Shown: piece by piece, positions 1 to 8,247 of the stretch
Layout of the letters: each line of letters opens with the position of its first letter
Position numbering within the stretch: position 1 is the stretch's first letter
Assembly: GCF_014695715.1 (NCBI RefSeq)
Contig: NZ_JACJOT010000018.1
Coordinates: 423,707-487,706, forward strand
Length of the DNA: 64,000 nt
Source: Microcoleus sp. FACHB-68
GTDB taxonomy: Bacteria; Cyanobacteriota; Cyanobacteriia; Cyanobacteriales; Oscillatoriaceae
Direction of reading: 5' to 3'
Notes under the pieces: generated by a model
The model's database searches: none
What the model was told of the DNA's origin: nothing
The model's input: only the letters and a program-made list of their open reading frames with translations
Program-made: the position numbers and the translations under genes

Positions 1-534
1 CCAGAGGCTTTTTTTTTGCTCGATAATCTTCCGGATGCGCCTAGGTGGCAGGGGAATATCAATAATAGATGCACCCTGATTAATGGCTCTCTGGCACTTC
101 GCCAGGGGCTTTTTTTTTGCTCGATAATCTTCCGGATACACCCTGCTACACAAGGAATACTAATAATAGATGCACCCTGATTAATGGCTCTCTGGCACTT
201 CGCCAGGGGCTTTTTTTTTGCTCGATAATCTTCCGGATGCGCCTAGGTGGCAGGGGAATACCAATAATAGATGCACCCTGATTGATAGCTCTCTGGCACT
301 TCGCTAGGGGCTTTTTTTTTGCTCGATAATCTTCCGGATGCGCCTAGGTGGCAGGGGAATATCAATAATAGATGCACCCTGATTGATAGCTCTCTGGCAA
401 CTTCGCCAGGGGCTTTTTTTTTGCTTGATAATCTCCCGGATGCGCCTAGGTGGCAGGAGAATATCAATAATAGATGCACCCTGATTGATGTTTTCTGTTC
501 ATCCTCTGGCCTAACCGTCAGGGGATTTTTTTTT
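1..534. repeat. Tandem 101-bp repeat array with a hairpin-T9 in every unit
   Basis: The word GCTCGATAATCTTCCGGA (or a one-base variant) begins at 18, 119, 220, 321 and 423, giving a period of 101, 101, 101 and 102 bp. Each unit ends in CTCTGGC-acttc-GCCAGGG followed by exactly nine T then G. The T-tracts lie at 9-17, 110-118, 211-219, 312-320, 414-422 and 526-534. The sixth unit is diverged but keeps the stem with paired changes (CCTCTGGC...GTCAGGGG). The unit starting at 119 differs over about 20 bp in its middle while its flanks stay conserved. The array begins mid-unit, so it probably continues to the left. The structure looks like repeated intrinsic terminators on the plus strand. The units could be tandem small-RNA genes or a repeat family; no protein is implied because the reading frame changes from unit to unit. 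Confidence 0.9.
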
Positions 535-575
535 GTTACTTCTTATAATAGATGCTTTTACTCTGAATAGAAAAC

Positions 576-1028
576 TCAAGTTTGTTGTTCGCACTCCCGT
601 TTTGTGACTTTGTGCCGGTAGGAAAACATATCCTTGATCCGCAGATCCACCCACCAGCCGAGAACGAGTTCAGCAAGTCCTCCTCCTGGTAACTCGAAGT
701 CGATGGCATCCGTCAATCTGGTTTTTCCATTTTCCTCAATAAAATGATGCCGGTGAGTCCAACTTTCCATTGGGCCTTCAATTTGCCGGTCGGTGAAAAG
801 CCGGTTTTTTTCGCATTCCGTATGACGAGCAACCCAGCGCACGGGAATTGGCCCTAACCAAAGGCGGAATTCAGAAATAGCACCCACATCTAAACCGCCT
901 TCGCGACGGATGATTTGAACCGGCTGCCAGGGAGGAGTGAGAAGTTGGAGAATATCGGGTCTTTCGTGAAAGCTCCAGACTACTTCTACCGGCGCATCAA
1001 TCAGTGAGGAATGTTTGAAGTGTAGCAT
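576..1028 (-). CDS. SRPBCC-family (START/cyclase-like) protein
   Basis: A 150-residue single-domain protein. The N-terminal HSSLIDAPVEVVWSFHERPD segment is the usual SRPBCC opening, a beta strand followed by the (A/P)xxVW helix. It is followed by alternating strands and a C-terminal amphipathic helix, and the length matches the family. Members bind hydrophobic ligands in a deep cavity, and many bacterial ones are uncharacterised. No catalytic residue can be assigned. The gene points towards the terminator-like repeat array and is followed at 1094 by another minus-strand gene 65 bp upstream, so the two may be cotranscribed. The family is clear; the ligand and role are unknown. Confidence 0.8.
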   Translation of the reverse strand: MLHFKHSSLIDAPVEVVWSFHERPDILQLLTPPWQPVQIIRREGGLDVGAISEFRLWLGPIPVRWVARHTECEKNRLFTDRQIEGPMESWTHRHHFIEENGKTRLTDAIDFELPGGGLAELVLGWWVDLRIKDMFSYRHKVTKRECEQQT

Positions 1029-1093
1029 CTCAAATCCGTGATGGGTAGTTGCTCAAAGAAAAGGAGTGATTAAATTTTGTTGATTTCTCTCAT

Positions 1094-1282
1094 TTAGCCT
1101 TCAAACTCAGTATCAATTTCAATATCTAAGGTTTCTTCATCCACTCGCACATACAGAATATTAGGCCGGCAGCAGACTTGACAATCTTCAACATAAGACT
1201 GCTGGTTGCCGGCGCTGAGATCGATAAACGTTAAATTGGGTTCTCCGCAATAGGCACAGATATATTCCGCTGTGTTTTGCAT
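1094..1282 (-). CDS. CPXCG-motif cysteine-rich small protein
   Basis: A protein of 62 residues from ATG at 1282. The open frame runs up to 1366, but the extra N-terminal 28 residues (rich in Thr, Gly and Arg) are not expected for this family of about 60 residues. Two cysteine pairs are visible, CAYC near the start and CQVC in the middle, typical of the CPXCG-type zinc-ribbon family (Cys_rich_CPXCG). The C-terminus is acidic (DIEIDTEFEG). The first pair reads CAYCG rather than CPxCG, a mild variant. Zinc binding is inferred from the family; its biological role is unknown. No strong ribosome-binding site precedes either candidate start. Confidence 0.75.
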   Translation of the reverse strand: MQNTAEYICAYCGEPNLTFIDLSAGNQQSYVEDCQVCCRPNILYVRVDEETLDIEIDTEFEG

Positions 1283-1414
1283 TTTAATTAAGGCTGGAAT
1301 TTGTTGTGAGAGCGGTTGTCTAGAGCCGGTGCGGTAATTATATCCGGTTGTTTTTGCCACCGGCACGCTACGTTACCGGCGGCTCTACTGTATCATCTAA
1401 ACCGTTGGAATTCC

Positions 1415-1921
1415 TTAAATTCCCGAACTCAGCACAGCTTCTCTGCCAATAATCCGGCCATTTTCAGTAATAATTAACTCTTGCGAATCGATTGTATAGA
1501 CGACCTCCCCGTTCACCGCAACATAAGTGTCATTCTCAGAACTTACCAGCGGCAGAATAATATTACTACTCTGCTCCGCACCTTTTTCCATCCCCACGTA
1601 AGTCAGACTGTCAGAATTTTGATCTTCGCAAATAAACACTCGGTAATAGGTTGTCTCAAACCGGCGGACAATTCTGCCGTCAAGTCCACAAATTGCACGG
1701 TCTTGAGCTACTAGCACAGGTTTGACGCTTGGTGAGATTTCTGAAGCTGCCGGTTGAAAATTGGTGATCTCTGCCGCACTGTCCTGCAGATGATTAACAC
1801 CGGCACTGCTCGTTAACTCAGTAGCCTTGACCGAGGAAGTCAATAACAAAAACGTGCCGGTTCCTAATAGAGCAACATTTAAGGTTTGTTTGAAATTCAA
1901 TACAGCTTTAGCAAATGCCAT
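1415..1921 (-). CDS. Secreted protein of unknown function
   Basis: The frame opens at 1999, but ATG at 1921 is preferred: GGAAGGA lies about 6 bases upstream and the protein then begins with a classical signal peptide (MAFAKAVLNFKQTLNVALLG, then TGTFLLLTSSVKA). The mature part has about 135 residues with one pair of cysteines (AICGLDGRI and FICEDQN) that could form a disulfide. The rest is predicted to be beta-rich, with no recognised motif. It resembles small secreted cyanobacterial proteins of unknown function. The gene is followed by the CPXCG gene on the same strand 48 bp away. Confidence 0.7.
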   Translation of the reverse strand: MAFAKAVLNFKQTLNVALLGTGTFLLLTSSVKATELTSSAGVNHLQDSAAEITNFQPAASEISPSVKPVLVAQDRAICGLDGRIVRRFETTYYRVFICEDQNSDSLTYVGMEKGAEQSSNIILPLVSSENDTYVAVNGEVVYTIDSQELIITENGRIIGREAVLSSGI

Positions 1922-2080
1922 AAGAGTCCTTCCAGCTAGAAGTCTGGGTGTGGAGTGCCACTGATGGTTTAAATCCATCAGAAGTTTGATAGCAACCACT
2001 CTAACCCTGACATTTCTAGTTTTCCAGATTCCTCATGATTATTTTAAAGTTGCCCAAATTCTCAGCAATTTTACGCACCT

Positions 2081-3733
2081 TCAACTTGCTTGCTCGACCT
2101 CCTTAAAATAAGCAGTCGCATCAGCCAAGTGCTTTTGTAGGGTTGCCACCGGCAGCGGCCCTTGCAAGTGGCTCCAGGGTAAAACTCGCTCTAATTCCCA
2201 GTTAGTATGGACGTAAAAATCCATCTCAGGCAACTTGCCCCGCAACTCTTTAAAGGCTCGCCGATAACTGCCTAAAGAATCGCCATAGTGTCGCACCAAT
2301 TCTAGTAAATCAGAGAGCCGGCGATCTCCTCTTGAGATTAGTGCTTGAACGACTGACCAATTGTAACTTTCAGGTCTAAAATCCAGACCGTGTGAGCGCA
2401 ATTGTTTTTCCAAGGACTTCAGACGCTTTTCTGCTAAAGAATTGACCCCAAACCACTGAAACGGAGTATGAGATTTGGGGACAAATGTACTGCATCCCAA
2501 CGTTAAACGCAAACCCGGAGCCGCTTTTTTTAGCGAGCGCATCATTGCCACAGTCTCTTCTAAATCCTCTGGTTCCTCACCGGGAAGGCCAACCATGCCG
2601 TAAAGTTTTAGTCCCGTCAAGCCGCCGGCTTTGGCATTTACCGCAGCTTGAATAATCTCCTCATTATTCAGCTTCTTGTTAATAATTTTGCGGAGCCGCT
2701 CAGACCCACTTTCAATGGCAATCGTCAGGGATTTTGTGCCGCGATTTCCCAGAATTTTTGCTAAGCTTTCTGTAACTGTATTTGTCCGTACAGAGGCAAT
2801 GCTGAGCCGCACATCATCAAACTTTGGCTTACTCAAATAATCGAGCAAGCTGTCAAATTCTGGGTGTTGGGTAACAGATGCGCCCAGCAAACCCAGCCGA
2901 TTTGTTACTTCCAGACCTCGCTCAATTGCGGGAATTAAAGAAACTTCCATACTGGCTGTTCTAAACGGCAAAGTTAAATAACTTGCCAAACAAAACCGGC
3001 ACATTTCTGGACAGCTACGAACGACTTCCACCATGTAAATATTTTCCCAAGCTGCCTTTTCCGTCACCACCGACGATGCAGACAGAACATTACCCCGATA
3101 AGTCTGCTTAGCTACTGTGGCGGGAATGTCAGGAAATGCCGGCTCAATTGACGCAATTGGGCCATCTGGGCTGATATATTTCACCTCATAGAGACTGGGT
3201 ACATAAACCCCCGGAACTTGCGCTAAATGCCGCAGTTGAGTTTGCCTGCCGGCGTTGCGGACTTGTTTGTAAGCCTCAATAAAATCCCCCAGCAAATTTT
3301 CCCCATCCCCCAGCAAAATCACATCGAAGAAGCCGGCGAAGGGTTCTGGGTTAGCTGTTAAAACCGGACCTCCACCAAATACCAAAGGATGATTATCCGT
3401 GCGATCAGCAGCACGAATGGGGATCTCTAGCGATTCCAACAAGCTCAAAATATTGACATAATCCAGTTCCCATGAAATCGAAAATCCTAATAATTCTGGG
3501 GATGCCGGCAGCGGTTCATGGGTATCGGTAAATAGCCGGCTCACCCACACATCTGATCGCATGGCCAAATTTGCCCACACAATTTGATAGCCGAGGCTGG
3601 TGATGCCAACGCTGTACTCGTTCGGGAAGGCAAAAATCGTAGGGATCGCCCCAGCATCCGGGGTTGCAGGAGTAAATAAAAGCCGTTCAGCAGAAAATAC
3701 AGAGGCAGTCACAGGCAGGTTTAGCGTCAGCAA
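2081..3733 (-). CDS. B12-binding-type radical SAM protein
   Basis: A 550-residue protein. The N-terminal 200 residues resemble the cobalamin-binding-like region of the TIGR03960-type radical SAM family (FAFPNEYSVGITSLGYQIVW, VFGGGPVLTANPEPF, LGDGE). Around residue 240 is the [4Fe-4S]/SAM motif C-x3-C-x2-C (SCPEMCRFC). A radical SAM barrel follows, with GLPGE near residue 365 and a GCSTFVPKSHTPFQW segment. The family shares sequence with enzymes that act on RNA or tetrapyrroles, but the substrate is unknown. The frame starts at TTG. A GTG at 3712 (VTASVFSAERLLFTP) is an equally good start because homologues begin near there. It lies 9 bp from the SemiSWEET gene upstream and may form an operon with it. 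Confidence 0.85.
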   Translation of the reverse strand: MLTLNLPVTASVFSAERLLFTPATPDAGAIPTIFAFPNEYSVGITSLGYQIVWANLAMRSDVWVSRLFTDTHEPLPASPELLGFSISWELDYVNILSLLESLEIPIRAADRTDNHPLVFGGGPVLTANPEPFAGFFDVILLGDGENLLGDFIEAYKQVRNAGRQTQLRHLAQVPGVYVPSLYEVKYISPDGPIASIEPAFPDIPATVAKQTYRGNVLSASSVVTEKAAWENIYMVEVVRSCPEMCRFCLASYLTLPFRTASMEVSLIPAIERGLEVTNRLGLLGASVTQHPEFDSLLDYLSKPKFDDVRLSIASVRTNTVTESLAKILGNRGTKSLTIAIESGSERLRKIINKKLNNEEIIQAAVNAKAGGLTGLKLYGMVGLPGEEPEDLEETVAMMRSLKKAAPGLRLTLGCSTFVPKSHTPFQWFGVNSLAEKRLKSLEKQLRSHGLDFRPESYNWSVVQALISRGDRRLSDLLELVRHYGDSLGSYRRAFKELRGKLPEMDFYVHTNWELERVLPWSHLQGPLPVATLQKHLADATAYFKEVEQAS

Positions 3734-3742
3734 AAAAGGATC

Positions 3743-3997
3743 TTATTCATATTTAATTTTAAGCGATAAAATTATCAGGTTAAAACCCAAAGTCAGCAGG
3801 TTGGCAATAATCACCGGCCACGACTGAATATAAAGACCGTACACCAGCCACAAAAATACGCCAATACAAAAAGTAATCAGCATTTCTAAAGAAACATCTT
3901 TTGCTGATTTCGACTGCCAAGTTTTAATAAGCTGAGGCAAAAAAGCAAGCGTTGTTAATGTCGCTGCCGCAAATCCTAAAATTTCAACAAAATTCAT
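3743..3997 (-). CDS. SemiSWEET-type sugar transporter (PQ-loop)
   Basis: An 84-residue membrane protein with three predicted helices: residues about 3-24, 38-57 and 62-80. The PQ-loop signature LAFLPQLIKTW sits at the end of helix 1, and the second helix carries the FWxxYG-like segment LWLVYGLYI. Length and arrangement match bacterial SemiSWEETs, which work as homodimers that allow sugars to move down their gradient across the cytoplasmic membrane. The substrate cannot be read from sequence. The adjacent radical SAM gene starts 9 bp downstream, so the two are likely transcribed together. Confidence 0.85.
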   Translation of the reverse strand: MNFVEILGFAAATLTTLAFLPQLIKTWQSKSAKDVSLEMLITFCIGVFLWLVYGLYIQSWPVIIANLLTLGFNLIILSLKIKYE

Positions 3998-4947
3998 AGC
4001 TCATTTCTTATAAATTTACTTTAACATTCAAAGGTTTGTCGAACATAAATAAAGGATGAACAAGTCGGAGCGCATAAATTGATCTCTTTTTAAAATAGAA
4101 TATTACCAGAAGCTTTGATTATTTTTAGGATTAAATAATTTTACCAATGAAAAACATTTTTCCTCTTTTTCTATTATTAATTTTTCTAGCTCAAAAGTCA
4201 GGAAGCGCAACTTGCGCTCAACAATCGGCTCATTAGCCTATCCCCAATCCTTTCCTAAGTTGCTCACAGGCTATCATAACTTTATCTATTAAAAGAAGAC
4301 TTGGAGGCCGAAATAAAAGAAGCGGATAATGCAACGCCCAGCCTGCCGGCTTTCCCAGGGATGCTGATCATCTGGCGCAGATGATAGCCCGAAAGTTAAT
4401 ATCCATCTGGCGTTGCCGGCGCTGGAATAGCCACATCAACGAGGGAAGCTCTCAAGGGCAGCTAGCTGGGTGTTTGCGGCCTCTGGGATAAGGTTTGGCA
4501 ATTCGGGAGCAAATTAGCCATAACGGCTGATTTCCGGGATGTCATGGCCTGTTTACGGGTGTGTCACTTACAGTTGGATCGGGATAAACAGTGATCAAGT
4601 TTTTTCCCGATTATCCCTCAAAACAAAAACTGGGGTTCTTGGAATGGCGGTTGGCAGCTCAAAAACTCGATTCCAATCGTAATGCCGGCTGCAAAGCAAC
4701 AAAACCCTATCCTTCTGACTGGGCGGCGTTTAGCCCGATCTGGAAAGCCGAGCGAGGGTTGCTGATTCTTGGCCGGCGATCCTTTGACACTGCCTCGCTG
4801 TAGGCTATACCTAGGAAGCAGTGGGTTGCTATCATTCAGCACGGTAGCCAAAACCCGATTATCCTGAAGCAGGCAGTCTATTTAGCGACAGCCTGGGACA
4901 GACTAGCCCCTTTCACTTTTGCAGACCTACTCACTCAGCCCAAATCT
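3998..4947. other. 950-bp gene-poor spacer
   Basis: No convincing conserved gene is present. A 29-codon frame at 4147-4236 (plus) encodes a signal-peptide-like sequence (MKNIFPLFLLLIFLAQKSGS) and then stops. The stretch 4350-4390 contains the inverted repeat ATCATCTG-gcg-CAGATGAT. The sequence AGCGAGG near 4752 can pair with CCTCGCT near 4795. Both long open frames (4591-4803 plus, 4618-4851 minus) look random in composition. The part from 4300 is more GC-rich than the AT-rich start and could contain a structured RNA or a decayed gene. No promoter can be fixed with confidence. Confidence 0.5.
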
Positions 4948-5274
4948 ATGAGTCCTGTTGTTAAAGTTGTGCAACCTTCTGGCCTTTTAGACGGTACAAA
5001 GGCTTCTCAAGTGCGGCAAGAAATTGACGAGATTGTCGCCAATGGCGCAGATGTTGTGTTAATCGATCTGCAAGATGTAACGTTTATTGATAGTTCGGGT
5101 TTGGGTGCTTTGGTATCAGCACTCAAAGCGGTGCGTGCCGCCGGCGGTAAGCTATTTATCTGCTCGATCAATGCTCAGGTCAGAATGTTATTTGAACTGA
5201 CAAGCATGGATCGAGTTTTTCAGATATTTTCTAATCGAGATGAGTTCAATAAAGCGGTGAGTTCTGCCAATTAA
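4948..5274 (+). CDS. STAS-domain anti-sigma-factor antagonist
   Basis: A protein of 108 residues consisting of one STAS domain. The signature FIDSSGLGALV (residues 46-56) contains the conserved serine (Ser50, second of the pair) that partner kinases phosphorylate in SpoIIAA/RsbV proteins. The phosphorylation state decides whether the antagonist binds the anti-sigma kinase. The gene lies beside a PP2C-type phosphatase (5335, minus) and a HATPase kinase (6959, plus), which together give all three parts of a partner-switching circuit. Pairing with these neighbours is inferred from position only, since cyanobacteria often have several such antagonists. Confidence 0.88.
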   Translation: MSPVVKVVQPSGLLDGTKASQVRQEIDEIVANGADVVLIDLQDVTFIDSSGLGALVSALKAVRAAGGKLFICSINAQVRMLFELTSMDRVFQIFSNRDEFNKAVSSAN

Positions 5275-5334
5275 CCAGAGAGCTTTTGTGCGGCTCACTT
5301 AACTAAAAGAGCCAACTTGAATGGTGTACGACAA

Positions 5335-6486
5335 TCAGCCGAAGATGATTTGCAACAAGGACAAATCATCTTCAAAGCTGTCTTTTCCATTTAAAGCGCG
5401 AATCTCATCTAGAAGTTGGTCTAAATTAGCCGCTTGTTTCTGCCGGTAATAGACGACCCGATTGATAAAATCATCGAGTCCCCAGAGTTTTCCATCAGGC
5501 AGATTAATTTCGTAAATGCCATCACTAAAAACATACAGGGAACTCAATGCCTTGATCTCACATGAATCGTCAGCATATTCAGCTTCAGGAAACATCCCGA
5601 TGGGCAATCCCGGCGTCTTTAACTTTTTAACCAAAGTGTTGCCGACATTTGTACCCGATATCAACACTGCCGGCGGGTGGCCGGCGCTTGCATAAACCAG
5701 CCGGCGCTTGACTCGGTGATAAACGCCATACCAGATTGTAAAGTATTTATCAACGTAGTGTTGCCGCTGATAATTCATCTGGAAAGACTGATTTAAAGCT
5801 TTCAAGACTTCCTTAGGTTGATGAAAATTGGTGTTGGGCAAGGAACGCGAACGCAACAAATTCAGCATTGAAACTGATAGCAGCGCAGCCCCCACACCAT
5901 GCCCGGATACATCTAGCAAATAAATCGCTAAATGATCTGCATCGAGCCAATAGTAGTCAAAACAATCGCCTCCCAATTGTTTGGAGGGAATAAACCGCCA
6001 CTCAATTGTCGCGGGTTTACTGGTTACAGGAGACGGGACGAGTGAACGTACATACTCAGCCGCATCAGCTAATTCTGCCTCCAAAATCTGTTTTGAGGAA
6101 TGCAACTCCTGATTGAGCTGGTGTATTCTCAAACCGGCTCGCACTCTGGCATTTAGCTCATCGATCTCAATGGGTTTAGAGAGAAATTCATCTGCGCCGG
6201 TGTCCAGCCCAATCACCCGATCCTCTATGTCCCCACGCGCCGTCAGCAGTAAGAAAAATGTTGTTGACAAATCTGGATTGGCTTTAACCCACTGGCAGAC
6301 TTGCAACCCATCCATGTGGGGCATCATCCAGTCACTGATAATTAATGCAGGACGCAACCGCTGCGCCTGCTCAATTCCTTCTTTGCCATCCTTGGCGACT
6401 GTGACTTCATAACCCTGCTTTTGCAGGGCTTTTGTCAGTACCAGCCGAATCGTAGGATCGTCATCAATCACTAGAATTTGAGTCAT
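5335..6486 (-). CDS. Response regulator fused to PP2C/SpoIIE-type phosphatase
   Basis: A 383-residue protein. Residues 1-120 form a receiver domain with acidic pocket D8-D9-D10, phosphoacceptor D52 (IISDWMMP) and the conserved lysine in FLSKPIE. A helical linker around 120-160 is followed by a PPM/SpoIIE-like phosphatase domain with the metal-binding segments GGDCFDYYW, LLDVSGHGVGAALL, VFSDGIYE and EDDLSLL. Such proteins dephosphorylate STAS antagonists in response to histidine kinase input. The likely substrate is the STAS protein encoded divergently downstream at 4948; this is inferred from proximity. The sensory kinase is not in the window. Confidence 0.93.
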   Translation of the reverse strand: MTQILVIDDDPTIRLVLTKALQKQGYEVTVAKDGKEGIEQAQRLRPALIISDWMMPHMDGLQVCQWVKANPDLSTTFFLLLTARGDIEDRVIGLDTGADEFLSKPIEIDELNARVRAGLRIHQLNQELHSSKQILEAELADAAEYVRSLVPSPVTSKPATIEWRFIPSKQLGGDCFDYYWLDADHLAIYLLDVSGHGVGAALLSVSMLNLLRSRSLPNTNFHQPKEVLKALNQSFQMNYQRQHYVDKYFTIWYGVYHRVKRRLVYASAGHPPAVLISGTNVGNTLVKKLKTPGLPIGMFPEAEYADDSCEIKALSSLYVFSDGIYEINLPDGKLWGLDDFINRVVYYRQKQAANLDQLLDEIRALNGKDSFEDDLSLLQIIFG

Positions 6487-6958
6487 AAGTATAAAGCACC
6501 TACGACGAGCTGCTTACAAGTCGATGAGAGGGCTAAGATATCAGAAATCAAAAGGACGTTTAGTTGATATAGTTAACCAAAAGTCTCTAAACTGAAAAAA
6601 GCAGTGCGACAACAGTCATTTAACTTCCTCTCCAGCTTAACCTTGGCTGCTAGAAGTGTTAAATTTTATCACAAAAACTGTCTACCCCGCTTGATCCCTC
6701 AGTTATCCAGTCTGCGGCCAGTCGCCATGCCGGTGGTTGCCTTGGGAAACAATCATTGCTTTTTTCATAAAAAATCATGCCGGACAACCTCAAATTCAAT
6801 TTTGATTCATTCACTTTTGGCTTTAAATAAGTTCTCAAAATAATTGTTTTGAAAACGAGATTTTTAGTTAAACAAAAGAGCCTACCAACCTCTATTTTTT
6901 ATGGTAAATCTATAGAGGTACGCGTTAAATTGTGACATAAAAAATTGGCAGCACTGTT
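6487..6958. other. 472-bp spacer between divergent phosphatase and kinase genes
   Basis: This AT-rich stretch separates the start of the minus-strand phosphatase gene and the start of the plus-strand kinase gene, so promoters for both should lie here. No clear -35/-10 pair was found. The open frame at 6604-6843 has no family features and looks random. TTGACA-like or TATAAT boxes are not well spaced, and no repeats are present. Confidence 0.4.
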
Positions 6959-7411
6959 ATGAACTTAAATGATTTGAGCGATTGGCAAGCCATTCACAAA
7001 GCGGAAATTCAGGTGGGTTCCAATTTAAGTGACCTCTCCCAAGTTTTATCATGGTTCGACCAATTTAACCATCCCCCAGTTCCTAAATATATTTGGATGC
7101 AGTGCCAGTTAGCAATAGCGGAGGGATTTACAAACGCTGTTCGTCACGCCCACAGAGATAAACCTCCAGAAACTCCGATAGAAATTGAGGTAGCCATTTT
7201 CCCACAACGCTTAGAAATTCGGATATGGGATCGCGGACAGCCTTTCGATCTCAAAGGAAGCGTCGCAGATATGCCGGCGCAAGTAGATGAGGAGGCTGTG
7301 GGAGGTCGGGGGTTGAAACTTTTGGATCGAATAGCCGATGGTCTGAGCTATACACAAACTGAGGATCAGCGCAACTGTTTATTAATTGTGAAATATTACC
7401 CTCAAGCTTGA
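6959..7411 (+). CDS. HATPase anti-sigma-factor serine kinase (RsbW/SpoIIAB-like)
   Basis: A 150-residue GHKL ATPase domain. The N-box is EGFTNAVRHAH (about residues 57-67), the G1 box is IWDRGQPFD and the G2 box is GGRGLKLLDRIAD. In the family this kinase binds a sigma factor or another partner and phosphorylates the serine of a STAS antagonist. Together with the neighbouring STAS and PP2C genes it completes a partner-switching set. The insertion-free N-terminal half and the overall size match RsbW-type proteins. The sigma factor or other target is not in the window. Confidence 0.88.
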   Translation: MNLNDLSDWQAIHKAEIQVGSNLSDLSQVLSWFDQFNHPPVPKYIWMQCQLAIAEGFTNAVRHAHRDKPPETPIEIEVAIFPQRLEIRIWDRGQPFDLKGSVADMPAQVDEEAVGGRGLKLLDRIADGLSYTQTEDQRNCLLIVKYYPQA

Positions 7412-7907
7412 GAATTTCAAAGCAGAAGAAAGCGGTTTGAGAGAAACGTTAGCTTAAGTTTGTGAGGTTTTTGTCTTTAAAAGCCTGTTTTTTGCTATAT
7501 TTTGTGTAAAACTTCTCGTGATTAAGTTGATTGAAAAGATTTTAAGATAAGCCAAACAGTGGCGCTGATTAATTTAATTAAATAAGTCATTAAATAAATT
7601 TAAAAGGTAGAGTTTACTAAAAACAGCGCCCTGGGAGCCGGCATCAACTTTTTTTGAAAGATTTATCATTGATTTTAGCGAATTACTGGATAATCGCTAT
7701 GCTGATTGCTCATTAGGGGCAATTTTGGTAAAAATTATGGTGGTTCTAGCCGGCAACGATGACAGCGACCCGGAAAATCAGAAATTAACGGCTTTGTGTT
7801 AAAGCATCCTTAAACTCAGCTTTGCGGCCATATTCAATAGACTGTCCTTAACAAAGCCTTCTTGCCAAAGCAGCCGGTGAGGGCTTCCAGAAATTTGTGC
7901 AGTTGTT
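7412..7907. other. 496-bp spacer, nothing coding recognised
   Basis: The first 200 bp are AT-rich and without motifs. From 7620 there is more GC, including two GCCGG elements. The segment around 7850-7900 lies immediately downstream of the 52-codon minus-strand gene and contains GAAGCCC...GGCTTTG halves that could form an imperfect stem for its termination. No RNA gene was recognised. Confidence 0.35.
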
Positions 7908-8066
7908 TCACTCGCCAAAATACCAGGAAAACACGATCAAAGCCACGGTGAGAAACAGCCATAGTGGCACCTTAACCAATTCTATGGCTCCTAAAGGCAA
8001 AGCCACCAAAGCTTCAACCCCAACGCAACCGACAATTACCAGAAAAACCAAGATGACCGCAGGCAT
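7908..8066 (-). CDS. Small membrane protein, 52 residues
   Basis: ATG at 8066-8064 is preceded by GAGGAAAAGACG, a good Shine-Dalgarno with suitable spacing, and the frame runs 52 codons to TGA at 7908-7910. The peptide starts MPAVILVFLVIVGCVGVEAL and ends PLWLFLTVALIVFSWYFGE. This gives two hydrophobic helices separated by a short loop with one Lys and one Glu. It is too short for usual length cut-offs, and a meaningless plus-strand frame (7897-8094) covers the same bases. Role unknown. The regular hydrophobicity, ribosome-binding site and clean stop make a real gene likely. Confidence 0.7.
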   Translation of the reverse strand: MPAVILVFLVIVGCVGVEALVALPLGAIELVKVPLWLFLTVALIVFSWYFGE

Positions 8067-8247
8067 CGTCTTTTCCTCACAAAAGCACTGTTAAAACTGG
8101 ATGGAGTGAATGTGGCAGAAACAAAATTGTCACTCCTGTTTCTATTAAACTCGCCCATCGCTGTTACAACTACATTAGCTTCATCTGTATTTTGCGCTTC
8201 GTGAATATAGAAAGTAACCGCCCCGAATGTGTAGGAGGATAGTTGCG

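Noticed and set aside
243..479. Open frame across the tandem array (minus strand)
   Set aside because: The repeat unit is 101 bp, so the frame changes from copy to copy and the apparent repeated peptide is a by-product.
1..534. CRISPR array
   Set aside because: Units are 101 bp with conserved sequence throughout and no short unique spacers; no cas genes are in the window.
4591..4851. Two overlapping frames in the 3998-4947 spacer
   Set aside because: No ribosome-binding site, no recognisable motif and random composition.
6604..6843. 79-residue frame upstream of the kinase gene
   Set aside because: Low-complexity and unlike known proteins; it lies in the divergent control region.
7897..8094. 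65-residue plus-strand protein
   Set aside because: It is the shadow of the 52-codon minus-strand membrane protein, which has a ribosome-binding site and helices.
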